Of a stretch of DNA of 64,000 nt, positions 16,589 to 29,900 are shown piece by piece. The notes under the pieces are model-generated. The model ran no database searches. It was not told the DNA's origin and saw only the letters and a program-made list of their open reading frames with translations. The stretch covers positions 76,473-140,472 of the forward strand of contig NZ_PYGI01000009.1 in assembly GCF_003014615.1 (NCBI RefSeq), in the 5' to 3' direction. The stretch's first letter is position 1. Every line of letters begins with the position of its first letter. A program made the position numbers and the translations under genes. Source of the DNA: Marinobacterium halophilum. Its GTDB lineage: Bacteria > Pseudomonadota > Gammaproteobacteria > Pseudomonadales > Balneatricaceae.

Positions 16589-16675
16589 TGGTTCAATGAG
16601 GGCCTATCGCCAGTAGAATTTGAAAAGCGATATTTAGCGAAACAAAAGAGTGTCCAAGAAACTCGGGGCTATTCA
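16589..16675 (+). mobile_element. 3' end of an IS3-family element (orfB C-terminus and right inverted repeat)
   Basis: Plus-strand translation from 16589 gives WFNEGLSPVEFEKRYLAKQ and then KSVQETRG, the usual C-terminus of an IS3-family OrfB transposase. The last 27 bases, ending at 16675, read in reverse as TGAATAGCCCCGAG...GGACACT, the form of an IS3-group terminal inverted repeat with TG/CA ends. The 5' part of the element is missing. The IS end is one base from the stop codon of the adjacent AraC-type gene. Confidence 0.85.
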
Positions 16676-16676
16676 C

Positions 16677-17654
16677 TCAGGACTGAACTGCAGTGGATTG
16701 ACTGCGTCCAAGTGTAACACCGAAATGCTGTCGATAAGCGCTAGTGAAATTACTGACATGACGATAGCCTACATTGTGAGCAACTACCTTGACGGGAAGT
16801 CCTTCGATTTCAATCTGTACTCTGGCTGTTGTTAGCCGTTGCTCACGTATGTACTCGCTGACGGACTGCCCCTTCAGGATACGAAATATCTCGTTTAGCC
16901 GGTGGCGGGAAAGACCAAAGTGTGCGGCCAGACCATCGCCTCTTAACGGCGTAGAAAGGTTAAGCCTCATGTAATCACAGACTTGATCAGCTATTTGCTG
17001 TTCCCAAACGCTTATGTTGTTTTTAGCAAGCTGGCTGGTTTGTTGTTGGCTGGCATAATCCTCAAGCAGACTGGCAAGGAAGCAACGCGCCAGACCATCA
17101 CGTTTTAATATGTGTAGAGGCTGGTCTGTTCTGGATGCAAGCTGGAATAGCTCGGTCGCAAGCGTACGTGTTCTTTTCTGCCAATACACAGGGCGGACCA
17201 AGCAGTTGTCAGTCTCTTGTGCAAAAGGAGACAGGATTGGGTCCATTTCTGGGCAGGATAGGCCTTCATTATCGAGGGGTAGGGTGACGCCGATATGACG
17301 AATAACCTGATTGCCGGGCAGGTGCAAGCGTCCGCCACTTTTGCAAACCCGCATCAAAAGTGAACGATTGGGGGTATTGGCATATTGGTTACCGTCGGGC
17401 GTCTCGAGAGTCAGTTGACCGGATAGCAGCGCCTGAGAGCATAGCAGTTGTGACGCTTTTCCTGCATCAGCCGAGGCATCGATGATGCAGTTGGCCTTGA
17501 CGCGAAACTCAGAGCAATAGAATTTTCCGCCCTGGGTGAGTTCGACAACTTGCATGCAGCCTGTTCCCGCCCCATTAGGTAGAGGAAACTCCGTACCTTC
17601 GAAGTCCCACTCTGCATTAAATTCGGGTGGTAAAACTGATTGGTTTTGGTTCAT
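16677..17654 (-). CDS. AraC-family regulator next to the giant gene
   Basis: A 325-residue regulator. The C-terminal about 100 residues hold two helix-turn-helices (GDGLAAHFGLSRHRLNEIFR; KVVAHNVGYRHVSNFTSAYR), followed by the usual QHFGVTLGR. The N-terminal about 210 residues resemble the sensor part of PchR-type regulators only in general layout, so the ligand is unknown. ATG 17654 (MNQNQSVLPP) is supported by AGGAA eight bases upstream; an upstream extension in frame is not convincing. It is read in the same direction as the giant gene, 303 bp downstream of its stop. The stop codon lies one base outside an IS3 remnant, so its extreme C-terminus may have been altered. It may regulate the giant gene or a lost neighbour. 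Confidence 0.85.
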   Translation of the reverse strand: MNQNQSVLPPEFNAEWDFEGTEFPLPNGAGTGCMQVVELTQGGKFYCSEFRVKANCIIDASADAGKASQLLCSQALLSGQLTLETPDGNQYANTPNRSLLMRVCKSGGRLHLPGNQVIRHIGVTLPLDNEGLSCPEMDPILSPFAQETDNCLVRPVYWQKRTRTLATELFQLASRTDQPLHILKRDGLARCFLASLLEDYASQQQTSQLAKNNISVWEQQIADQVCDYMRLNLSTPLRGDGLAAHFGLSRHRLNEIFRILKGQSVSEYIREQRLTTARVQIEIEGLPVKVVAHNVGYRHVSNFTSAYRQHFGVTLGRSQSTAVQS

Positions 17655-17957
17655 CCCTGTTCCTGTATGGCAACGGCGTTTGGTGCGCCGGTGTAGTATG
17701 AATAGCACTGTGCCGGTTGTGAGCATAGCCGTAAGAGAAAGGTCTCGCAAAAGAGATTTCCCTCATTGAAAGCAGGTATGGATACGGAGTATTGACGTGA
17801 TTTTGTGTAGAGGGGAGGCTGATAAGTGGACCGGGTCTGTAAGCCTCTGGGGTCGTATGGTAGTGACTATTATGATGTTTTGATTGCGGATATTGCATGG
17901 AATGAGGGAGCTCGTCAGAGCCCCCTCGGTATGGATGGGAATGAATAGAAATATAGA
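17655..17957. other. Intergenic region between giant gene and AraC gene
   Basis: Just over 300 bp without a convincing gene. It contains the hairpin listed separately and the upstream region of the AraC-type gene. It is A/T richer than the neighbouring genes. I see no repeat or RNA gene. Confidence 0.5.
17904..17927 (-). terminator. Hairpin after the giant gene
   Basis: GAGGGAGCTC pairs with GAGCCCCCTC (one mismatch, 4-base loop), 31 bases beyond the stop of the giant gene. No strong T-tract follows on the minus strand, so termination strength is uncertain. Confidence 0.5.
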
Positions 17958-20900
17958 TTAGAACACCAGTTCGTGGACGCCCCCTGCGCCAACCAGTGTG
18001 ATCGGCTCACCGGCTTCGGCAACGTCATTGCGAATCAGGCTATGAGTATCACCTATCCCAGGTGCTCCGGCTTCTGCCGTAATGTCCTGGAGCCACATGC
18101 GCACGCTGTTGAGATCAGTGGCATCGAAGGTTGCCAGCACGTTACCATCTGCGTCGGGGTCCAGTAACCAGGTGAAGGTTTGAGCCGCTTCCAGTTTGTT
18201 GAAAATGGCTTTGGCATCATCACCTTGGGCACCTTGAAGGATGTCCAACATCAATGTGCCTGCCGTTGCGGGACGTCCGTCTTGGTAAGCGCCATCAATG
18301 AAGGCATTTGCGTAGAAGGCCATGCCTGTCGCGTCGGCAGAGCGGTCAAACAATGCCTGATAAAGGTCACCGATAAAGCCGTTCACGCTGGTATCCGTGA
18401 TATCACCATACAAGGCCCGTGATTCTTCAGACTGTGCAAAGGCGTCAACCATCGCTTCCGTATTGCCATTGTGTTCAGCCAGGTAATCAGTCCAGTAAAC
18501 CAGCCCTGCACTGTCTGCTGGACGCTGATAGTAGGCGATATACAAGGCTTGAACCTGTTCGCTGAGTGTATCGCTGCCAAAGCCCAGTGCTCCCGGATCT
18601 TTAATCACGCCATTGGCGATGCCGTCAGCATCGAACTCGCCCCCGTCAGTCAGGGTAAAGTCCAGACGCAATTTGCCGCTTTCCAACACGATGTTGCCGC
18701 CATACTCGGCTGATGCCAGGTTGACCCACTCGCCCGCTGCGTTCTGTTTCCAGTAACCATTCACAGTGACTGAATCATCCACATATAGGCTGAAAGTCTC
18801 TGTTGCACCTATTTCTTCGATATTGGCATCGAAAGAGATTAGGCCAAGAGGCATGTTCAGTTCATCAGGAGCTTCATCAGGTTTATCCAGCTGCTGAACA
18901 TTGGCCAGTTTGGTGCCACTATATGTGGTCTTACCGTTACTGCTGCCGCCGATTAATGAGACAAAAATAGGCTCAGCGTTGGTCTCTTGCGACGGCAATG
19001 GTGTGTCACGGAACGGCACTGAGGCGACATCTTGCTGGCTGCTGTCAGCTACACCATCGCCATTACCGTCACCGATTGTTGTACCGCCAATGGACGGTAC
19101 GAAATCTTCTACTGTTTCAGGAATGCCATCGCCATCGTCATCCGGCATATCGCCCCACTCACTTTCATCGGGCAGTTCTGGTTTCGGTTCTGGTTCTGGT
19201 TCTGGTTTCGGTTCCGGTTCCGGTTCCGGCTCTGGCTGAGGAACAGGTCTAGTGCCACCGCCTCCTGTACTCGGGGTGATGTTGCTGACGCTGGCATCCA
19301 CCAGACTTGGGGCATCATTCCCCGCGCTGTCCTGAAGGGCAATGGCGTCATCTGCAGCCGTGGGGTCCGTATACGATACCGTTACCGTTTGCCCGGCCTG
19401 GACGGCACTGGCAAGCGTGAGTGTTACGGTCTTGGCTGTCGCATCAACACTGACCGTATTCACCGCAACCACAGAGCCGTTAACGTTGACACCAAAGGCG
19501 CTGGCAGGTGGCAGATTGGCAGACGCCAATGGACTGGCATCGGTGTAGGTCATCACCAGACTGTTGCCGTTCACCGTTGCAAAGCCGAAGGCAGGGCCAT
19601 TGGTATCGCCGACGGCTGCATCCTCCGGTTCCTGGTCAAGCACGGTGACGGCCAAGGCCTGTTCAGCATAAGACCCTTCATCATTGGTCGCACGCACGAT
19701 CACGTTGTAAACGTTGTCCGCACCACTGTCGGTCGGGTTTTCGAAGTCCGGCGCCCCCTTGAAGCGCAGCAAGTTACCCGAGACTATTTCAAACAGCCCA
19801 CTGTCCGGGTTGTTGGCCCCATCATCAACACCGCTGATGCTGAAGGTAATCGGGCGTCCATTCGGATCAACCGCTGACAGCGCCGTCACCTGCTGCGAAT
19901 TTTCGACCACGAAGAAACCGTTGGCGATCGAAATGCTGGGGGTGACGCCAGTGGCAATGTTCACGTTTACAGCTGCAGGCTGAGACTGGCCGCCATCACC
20001 GTCGCTGAGTGCAAAGCTCACGGTACGCGAGGTGTTGACCGGATTTTCCTGGTCGTTGGTGAACTGAATCGCTTCGACCAGTGCCGCGACCGCTGCCTGT
20101 GTGGCGTTCGTGTTAAAAGTTACCACCAGGTCGTTAGTGCCGCTGCCGCCAGCGAAGGTACCAATAATGGTGCCTGCATAGGAAACATTGCTGCCATCAA
20201 CACTGATCTGCCCAGCGCTAGTACCGATATTCTTGATACTCAGCAGGTCATTAGCAGGATCACGATTGAAGGTAATCGAGACTTGCAGCTTGCCACCATC
20301 GAAGTTGGCAGAATCCGGGTCATTGATCACAACGTCGCCGTCTTGCTCCAGCGTCTGGGCACCGGAATTGGCCGGGTAGCCCAGAATATCGGTATTCAAA
20401 CCGCGGATTTCGGGCGCATCATTGAAGGCGGTACGGGTGATATCCAGCGTTGCGTTTGCGCTTGCCGCATCCGGATCACTTACACTCAAGGCGAGTCTAT
20501 CATCCGTTTCATCGTCATTATGCTGATAGCGCACCTTGCCGGCATTCAGTTGACTGTGGCTGAAGGACTCGCCCGTTATCAGGGCTTCACCGATGTCCTG
20601 CGCGCCGTTACCGTTGGCATCGATGTAAACAGTGCCGCTGTCCGGTACCGATGCAAGCGTGTAGGTCAGCGTATTGAGAGCATCATCAACATCTGCGGCC
20701 ACAATATCGGTGGTCGTCAGTGTTTTTGAGCCGCCTTCAGCGACCGTGAAGCCATTCGCGACCAATGTCGGTGCATCATTGACGGCGCTGACCGAAACAT
20801 GGCTGGTAATAGCAACGTCTGTACTGTTATCTCCGGTTTCCGTCACTTTGGTGAGGGTAACCGTGCGGCTGCCTTCAGTCGGATTTTCGCTGGTGTTCTG

Positions 20901-23900
20901 GTAGGCAAGACCATCAATCAGGCTATTCCAGGTGGCCTCATCAGCATCTTTGCTGAGGGTAACCATAGCGGTACCGCCGGTCACCACAACACTATATCCA
21001 ACCTCATTGGTCGTTGTGATTCCTGTTGTACCGTCTGTAAGGGCGAGACTCGCGCCATCGACAACCAGGTGTTCGGCTGTTCCATCCTTCAGGCCGCTCA
21101 CCATCACTGTCAGGCCGGTGATATTTTCATCAGCCTCGATCGGGTCTGCATTGGCACCGCTGAACAGCATTGCGGCACTGGCGTCGCCTTCGGTAAAGCT
21201 GACAGGTGCGGAACTGGTACCCGCTGCCGTGACCGTCAGGGTCGGCGCATCATCCATCGGGTTCACGGCGATGTTGAAGGTTCCAGCATCACTGAGCGCT
21301 AGCCCGTCACTGATATGGAAGCTGAAGCTGTCCGCGGTGGTTTCGCTGCCGTCGTGCTGATACTGGATACGGCCTGCGTCGATATCGGCCAGCGTAAAGG
21401 TACTGCCAGCAGTCAGTGCTTCACCGGCATCCGCAGTGCCATTGCCGTTGGTATCGCGGAACAGAACACCATGGGTGGTGTCGCTGGTCAGCTGAACACC
21501 AAGGCCCGACTGCTCGGTATCGGTGCCGTTGAGGTCAGTCAACGTCAGCGTCACTGACTCGCCCTCGTTGACCACGCCATTGAGATCACCGGCTGCTACT
21601 GGTGCAGTATTACTGGAAGGCTCCGCGCTCAGGGAGTCTCCGACATCCTGCGTTGAGCTCAGGCCAATGAGCCCCGTGTTGTCGCCCGTACCAGTGTCTT
21701 GCAGGCTGACCAGCGTCACTACCCGCAATCCAGCGGTTGCAGTGGATGCTGGCGGTTCGGCACCGTCATTCTTGCTGTTGACGTAGGCCAGGTTGCTTAC
21801 CAGCGCCCCAGCTTCAGCTTCAGTGAGGCCAGAGTGGGTCAGGGTTACCGTAGCGGTTGTACCGGTTACGGTTACGGCGACGGCATACCCAATCGCCCCC
21901 GTGGCTGTGGTACCGGTATTGGTATCGGTTAAGCCGATTGCTTCACCATCAACCCTCAGCTGCTCATCCGGGCCATCGGCCAAGCCGGTGACCGTCAGGG
22001 TCAGCTGAGTAATCAACTGACCGTCTTCCACGGTGTCGGCAACCACATCGCTGAACAGCACCTGGCTGCCGTCGATAAGCGTTGGGTTTTCACCGGTTGC
22101 CGTCAGCCATGGTGCTACATCCACTGTGGCATCCGGTGCCTGCACGGTTGTGACACCGCTTTCCAGCGCTTCAGCATTGCCGCGGCCATCGGTGAAGCTG
22201 ACAGCGACCTTGTACTGTGCACCCTCAGCGGCATCAGTCGGCAGGCTGTACGCCTTGGCAGTTGCTCCTTCTACAGGCACCCAGGTAGCACCGTTATCCG
22301 TGCTGACCTGCCACTGATAGCTGAACGGCCCCAATCCATCAGCATCGGCAATAGCAGAGGTATCGGCGGTAAGCGTTTCACCTGGCTGTGGTGTGCCATC
22401 ATCAGCGATGGTGACAGGCCCTGTGGCCGCTGTATTGGTGAATGCCACCGTGCCGGTCGCTTCACCGTTCAGGGTATTGGTCCGGCCCAGCGCGTCGTCA
22501 AAGCTAACCTGTACACGGACCTGTTTACCCTGGTCGGCTGCTTCCAATGTGTAATTGGCCGCATCGGTGCCAACGTTATCCCAGGCTGTACCGTTGAAGG
22601 TTTGCCACTGATAACTGAAAATAAGGTTGTCAGGCCCGTCGGCATCGGCAATTCCGCTAACGTCCGCCGTGAGCACTTCACCCGGCGTCATCTCGCCGGT
22701 AATGACCGGCTCGCCGGTGGGCGCATCATCGGTTTCGGTAATGGTCAGGGTAACGTCGCCTGCCTGGTTGGCCGCAATATCGGCAAAGGCATAGTCTTCC
22801 ATGCCATCGACAACCTTGAAACCAAAGCTGTCGGCACCAGTTGGATTAATGCCGTCCGGGTTCTGGCCATTGTGGGCGTACTTGATCTGACCCGCATCCA
22901 CCTCGGCCTGAGTGACGTAGCCGTCGGTACCAATGGCATTGATCGCGCCCACGCTATCGCTGGCACCAACCGTGGCGATCGCCTCGCCCTCGTCGGCGAC
23001 ACCATTGCTGTTGGTGTCGCGGAACAGCGTGCCCTGAGCGGGCGTTGAGGTCAGCACGTACTTGAGCGTGCCGTTGTCGTTATCGACATCGGTGCTGCTC
23101 AGATCGGCACTGGTGAAGACGTAAACGCTACCTTCATCCAGCTCACCCGCAGTATCGCCACCTTTAACCGGAGCGTCGTTGACGGGGGTGATGCCGATGG
23201 TGGTCGATGCTGGCACCCCCGTGTTGTTGGCAGCATCAACAATATTAACCGTCACCTCTCGCGGCGTAATGTCGGGATTATCAGATGTATTCTTGTACAG
23301 TACTGCACGCAACCCCTGCTGGAAGAAAGTGGCATCCTTGTCACCGCTGAACACAATCTTGTGAACACCGGGGTCGCCGTTGTTGATGGCGTTATCATCG
23401 GCGTCATAAAAGGTGGTGGTAATTTGATTGTTCGCCAGGTTGGCCACTTGTGTGGCTCCCATGAACAGAGTTTCCGCCGCTCCGTCCTGTGCATTGGTCA
23501 GCTGCACGGTTTGTGTATTCAGGTTACCGTCCTGATCCGTGACCTGAGCATTTGAGGTGGCAATATAAGTGCCGGGGTTACCCTCGGTGAAATTGGTTGA
23601 ATGGTTGGTGCCTTCGGCCGTACTACCGTTCAAATCGACCACTGGCGTCCAGAGCACCTGGACCATCGACGTGGCTGAGGAGGCAACATAAGCGCCTGTA
23701 GCCAGATCCGCTTTTGCCGTCGCCGTGGTCACAGTGCTGCCATCCAGAGTAAAACTCAGTGTTGCGCCATCCGCCAATCCGATCAGTGGGCCTGAAGCCG
23801 TAAAGTGAGTGCTGTCGATAACCTCCGCTACGGTATGACCGCTGTCGGCTCCATCGATATAAATTTTCTGTCCGACAGTAATAGCGCCATTGCCCACGTC

Positions 23901-26900
23901 AATCGTGAACGACGCCGCATTTGATGTCAGCCCACCGTCCCCGGTGGCTTGATCCAATACAGAAATCGTAATAGCACGGTTGCCTGCAAACGCACTGTCA
24001 AGAGTATTGTTGTACTGGATGCTCTGCAGAACCGATTGGTAATCCGCATGGCTGGCCTCACCGCTCAGGTTAAGCTTGGTTGCACCAACCAGCCCGCTTT
24101 CACCGGTACCATTGCCCGTAATGGTGATCGTGCCGCTGGCACCTACATAACTGCTGCCCACTGTTGAGCTGAGCGTTTCGTAAATCGTGAAACTGTTGTC
24201 CCAGTCACCCGCTGTAATTTCGGCGGTTGCACCGACTAAGGTGGCATCACCATCTATATCGGTGATGAGAACATCACTGTCAATGATATTGACGGCCTCG
24301 CCACGCGGACGGAAAACCACTGCATGATCATTGCCCAGGAGGTCGGCCCCCGCGGACAACGCATCGTTTTGCACCACACCATCCGCCAGACTGTTATCGG
24401 CATTAAGATCCAGGATGGGGGCGTCATTGGCAGCGGTGATATCGACTACCACAGTACCCAGAGTAATATTACCGGACCCATTATCATCTGCTGCCGTCAG
24501 GGTCAGAGTGTCAGCCCCCTCACCATTAGCATTAGGCGCCCCGGTGTAATACAGCTGGTCTGCGGCGTTCAGCCAGGTATTAATCGCATTCAATGCCCCT
24601 GTCAGTGTCAGTGTGCTGCTTTCACTGCCGGTCACCGTGACAGTACCTGCACCTGCATCACCGCTGGCACCGCTCAACTTGCCGGCAAACGCACTCAGCT
24701 TAACCGTAAAGGTGCCATCACTGTCCAGATCTGTCATCCCGAAGGGCGTGCTGAAGGGGATCGCAGTGAGAGCATCTTCCACAACAGTCACACTATCCGG
24801 CAAGTCACGCGCGGACGGTGCATCGTTGGCCCCCTCTATTTCGATTGTCAAAACAGCCGTATCAGACAGGTTGCTGGCATCGGTCAGCGTATAGTTGAAA
24901 CTATCTGTCAGCGTTTCTCCGGCCTGCAATGTTTCCACGGACCAACCAAACTGGTTCACCGTATACGTGTATTCACCGGTGTCCTTATTGACCCGCAGGG
25001 TGCCGTGACTACCCGTAATCACATACTCGTTACCTGCCAGCAGGCCAACGGTTCCTAACCCTTCCTTGTCACCAGACCGTACGGTGGTCAAGGTCTGGGT
25101 ATCGTCTGCATTGGCATCGGTATCATTGGCAAACAGATTGCCGGTTGCGTTTGTGCCAGGCGTGCTGTTGTCAAGCCCCCCCGCTTCAGTCGCGGTATCA
25201 GCATCATCAACTGCAACTGGGGCAACCGTACCGAGCTGAATCTGCGTGGAGGTGGCGGCAGCCGTCTCGGCCGTGCCTTCGTCGTCGGTGTAACTGATCG
25301 ATACGCTCAGGTACTTGCCGCCATCATCATTGGTGACTGTGTAGGCACTGCTGTTGCTGCCGACAGCAACCTTATTGGTTTCGCCTGCTGCGTCATCGGA
25401 ACGATACCATTGGTAAACCGGTGTAGCCTTGGCAAGGCCATTCGAGTCACTCAGGGTCACGACCAAGGTTTCACCCGGACTCGGCGAACCGGTCATGACG
25501 GCCGTTCCCGCCACATTCAGTGCCGGCACGGTCAACGCATCGGATACGGGAGCTTCTGCGTACCCACCGTTATCGGTATAGAAGGCTTGTACACGTATCT
25601 GGCTGCTTGACTCTGCCTGCGTCACCGTGAATGTCTTGGCATCTGCACCGGCAATATCAACCCACTCACCATAAGTGTCTGGTTCAGTGTCAATACGATC
25701 ACGTACCTGCCACTGATACAACACCTCACTCGCTGTGAAGCCGTCGCCATCACTCGGTTCAGGAGCGGTCAAAACATCACCCAGTGCAACAGCACCACCA
25801 TTGTCATCCGTGATAGCGCCCAGAGTGCCAGTGTCGTTGGGAGCTGCCGCTGCCGCTGCACCACTAGCCATGTTCAGTTTGAAAGACGTAAACGCAGCGT
25901 CACCCGCTGCATCGGTACCCACTATGCGAATATCAAGGTAGGGTGTGCCCGCCGGTGGGTTACCGCTGAGAACATGAGTGTCTGGATCGAAATTAAGCCA
26001 AGCCGGTAGCGCCTGCCAGCCTCCTTGGCCGTCACTGACCTGGGCGCTATAGGTGATGCCGGATGTTGCATCCGTTGCCCCGGCCGTACCATCGCCACTG
26101 ATGTGGCCATCTGGATCCTGGAACAGATTGTCACCAACATCGAGACTGATCGATTCACCAGCATTAACAGTAACATCCGGCAAATATGTCGTCGTCGATG
26201 GACTATCATTGGTATTGGCAAGCACCAATGTGAAGGTCTGGGATGCTGACGATTCCGTGCCATTACTATCGGTTGCTGTAACCTTGATATCAAGGGTTGA
26301 TGGCACATCATGCACCGGGTTGCCGGACAGCGTGCCGGTCACCGGGTCGATGCTCAGCCAAGCAGGCAGTGCGCTGCCGTCGGTCAGGGTGGCATTGTAG
26401 CTAAGCGCATTCCCGTCGGTGTCACCTTCACTGTACGCAAAAGCGTCAGCCGGCACCTGGAAGCTGAAGTGGCCATCCCCGTTCCAGGATGGGTCCGTAA
26501 TGGCCGTGCCCGCTGTCACCCCTGTATCTGCTGTATTACCCAGTGACAGATTAATACTGGTGCTGGCTGACAACCCTGAAACGCTATCCGTGGCAATAAC
26601 GGTGAGCACACCTGAAGGCAGCGCACTGCCATCACCCGAGAAGGTGGCCGTAGCTGCATCAAATGTCAGCGCTGCCGTATCGGACAACGGACTACCATCC
26701 AGCTGCGCTTCATAAGTCAACGCATCACCTTCAGGGTCAACGAAGGTGCCTGCTGGCAGCTGGAAAGCCCAGTCGCGACCAATGGTCGTGATGGTAACGG
26801 TTGGCGTTCCGGTGCCTGAATTAATGTAGGTACCGGTAAAACTTTCTGCCGTGATGTCCGCACTTTCACCTGCGGTGTCAGCCGTGAACACGACGGTATC

Positions 26901-29900
26901 CGTAGCCCCATCCTTGGCAGTCGCACTATGAGCTGCAAAGTTGTCGCTGGCTGAAATGACTGTGCTGGCAACATCGGCGGCTGAAACAGCTGTTCCGGCC
27001 GTAGCGGTTACTCCATCAAAGGTCAATGTAGAGCCGCTATAGCCACCACTATACTGAACCTCAAACACTTCAAGGCCATCGTTGCCATCAGTAACTGTAA
27101 GCTGCGTCTCCCATATGCCGTTTGATTTCAGTGTTCCGCTGAAATCGCTGTCAAGGATATCCTCGAGGTTTTGGTCGCCGGCGGTTGATTCGAAGCGAAC
27201 AGCATTTTGCCCATCCACCTTAGCTACAATCCAGTTGTCAAAAGTCTGCCCGCTGATTTGTTCGGCTATTTCCGAGGCCTCAACCGTACCTGAAGCATCC
27301 GTATCCACGAGTGTGACCGTAGTGCCGTCAAAAATCACGGTTTGGCCTGCCAGACCGGATGTCTCAGTACCAGCACCATCGTCCAGCGTTAGAATAAAGC
27401 TTTCAGGCTGTGCCGTGTCACCATCCTTCACCTTGGTAACGGTCGCACTGCCGTTGAAAGAGCCGATGGTCACGACATCCTCATAGGAGGTATCAAGTTT
27501 GTCACCCGCTGCTGCGGCTGTGAATACCAGGGTGTCACTTGTCCCTTCCTTGGGAGCAACTGCGTAGTTGTCCGTGTTACCTGCCGCCAAGACTGCCGAC
27601 GCCACTGTCGCGGCGTCAACAGCACTGCCCAAGGTCACGGTATGCCCCCCAAACGTCAGCGTCTGGCCACCCAGTGCCGCATCAAATACGACCTCGGTCA
27701 CTTCTTGCGCCGCAAGCACCAACTGGGGCGCCACCGCTGCTGCAACCTGAGGCCCTTGGTTACCGACGTTACTCAAGTCAAGCTGAAATACGTCACTTAC
27801 CACTGCACCGGCCGAGTCGGTCGCGGTGACCTTGATGAAATATGTGCCGTCAGCATTGGGATTACCGCTGAAAGTTCGTGACGCTTCATCAAATGACAGC
27901 CCGGCAGGCAGAGAGCCATCGCCAGACACTGTCTCACCTGAGGCATCGGTAACCGTCTCTACGCTATAGTTGAGGTCGATGCCTTCAGCGTCAGTAAATG
28001 CATCTGCCGGAATTTGCCAGCTGAAACTGCCACCGCCTTCGAAACTTTGATCACTCAGTACGGCAGCCAACACCGGCAAATCATTCGTGCCATTCAGCGT
28101 GATATCCAACCTCTGGATCGATGATCCACCATCGCTGTCGAACACCTTGAATTCAAAGGTGTCCACCGCCGTCGCTCCAGCTGCAAGAGCATTGATGGCT
28201 GTGAAGTTGCCGGGCGTATAAGTCCATTTGTTAGTAGTAGTATCCAGTGACAGACTGCCATAAAAACCGGACTTGGTTACAACATCACCGGTCAGAGTGC
28301 CGCCACGAATGGTAAAGCCGACACTGCCGCCATTTTCGGTGACATCTTCCTGATCGGTACCGCTAAGCACACCCGTCAATGCACCGGTATCCACCGAAAC
28401 GGCATCATCCCACCCCGTGGTTTCTAAAAGTGACGCAGCCCCCTCGGTGCTGGTAAAAATGGGCAGGTCATTGTCCACATTGACAGTGGTAACGATATTG
28501 ATGGAATTGGCAGAAACACCCGAGGCTTCAGCATCGGTTTCCACTACACGCGACGCGCCAGCCGTGTAACCACCAACGTATTGCTCATCCGTGACACGAA
28601 TAACCAGCCCACCGGGTGTCCCATTCCAGTTTGCTGTTGGAAAGAAAGCCAACTTGGTTGTTGGCGCCAGCGCCAGGCCACTGTTAGATGCAACCGCGTC
28701 AATATCGTGCCAGTTGGTGCCATCTGTCGTATAACGCCAAACCCCCTGATCGGGCGTCGATGTATCATCAATAATAATGATGCCGCCCATCTGTGCTCCG
28801 GCATCAACATCGGTGAAGCGGGGGCCAACCAGTTCGCTGACAGTGGCACCATTGATGCTATCAAGCGCCTGATCTTCATTGATAGCCGCCAGTGTGATAT
28901 TGGTAGACGCTGAAGCGATCACCGGTGCATCATTGACGGCCGTAACATTAATCTGCGCGGTCACATGGCTACTGGAGAGCAGACCGTCGCTGTCACGGGC
29001 CTTGACATCAAATGCATCAATCGGCTGGCTTGCGTTTTCAGCATTGTTGGCGTTAGGGGCTGGCGTCCAGTACGCCCTGTGCGTGGCATCGATAACATCA
29101 TTAGTACCTGGATTCCAGGCTGTTGCGCTGGCCGCGTCGGTACCGATTTTGAGAGTGCCGCTCTTGACACTGGTGACTACAAAGGCATCAACCGTACCTT
29201 CACGCAGTGTAGGACCACCCTCTGTCAGTTCGTCTTCCGGTATTGGCTCCTGATCAGCCTCGTTGCCGCGCGCTGCCAGCTCATTAAATGTGATCTCAAC
29301 CTGTGTATCTTCGTCTGAGGTCTCGACCGGTGCATCAAAGGCCGTAAAGGTCGGCGCAGGATTGGAAGCGGCCTCAATTGCGGCGACGGTTTCACTGATA
29401 TCAGCGGTATCCAAAGAACTGGCCTTTTCAAAGGTTACCGAAGCCCCAGGGGCCAGCGTGCCACCTTTGAACACAATCGCAATGGCAGAATCTGAGGTTG
29501 TGGTATAACCCTTAGGCTGTTCAGGTGCCGCATAAGGGTTGGAGTTAGAAAAACCGAAGTTGGCAACGTATGCACGCGGATCAGACGAGAAATACAGGAT
29601 TTTTGCAGTGTCGCCAGCCTTGTCACTGTAACTGTCGGGCATACTGGTTGCTGAAACGACGGCCTTGCCGTCTTCGGCATAGGTATTCTCAATTTTATTG
29701 ATAGTCGTGTAAGAGCCTCCCTGATATACGGTGTTATCCGGGTCAAACGAGCGCATGTAGCGTACATCGGTCAAGGTACTGCCGGTGATATTTGTCAGGG
29801 TAACGGTCGTCTTGAAAAACTTGTCATCGACACCGAAGCTATGTGTCTGCTCCACCCGCAGGGTATTGCTGATCGTAGCGGCAAAAGTGACACTCAAGTT

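Noticed and set aside
19032..19877. Plus-strand frame with FWFRFWFWFW-like repeats
   Set aside because: It is only the complement of the Pro-Glu hinge of the giant gene.
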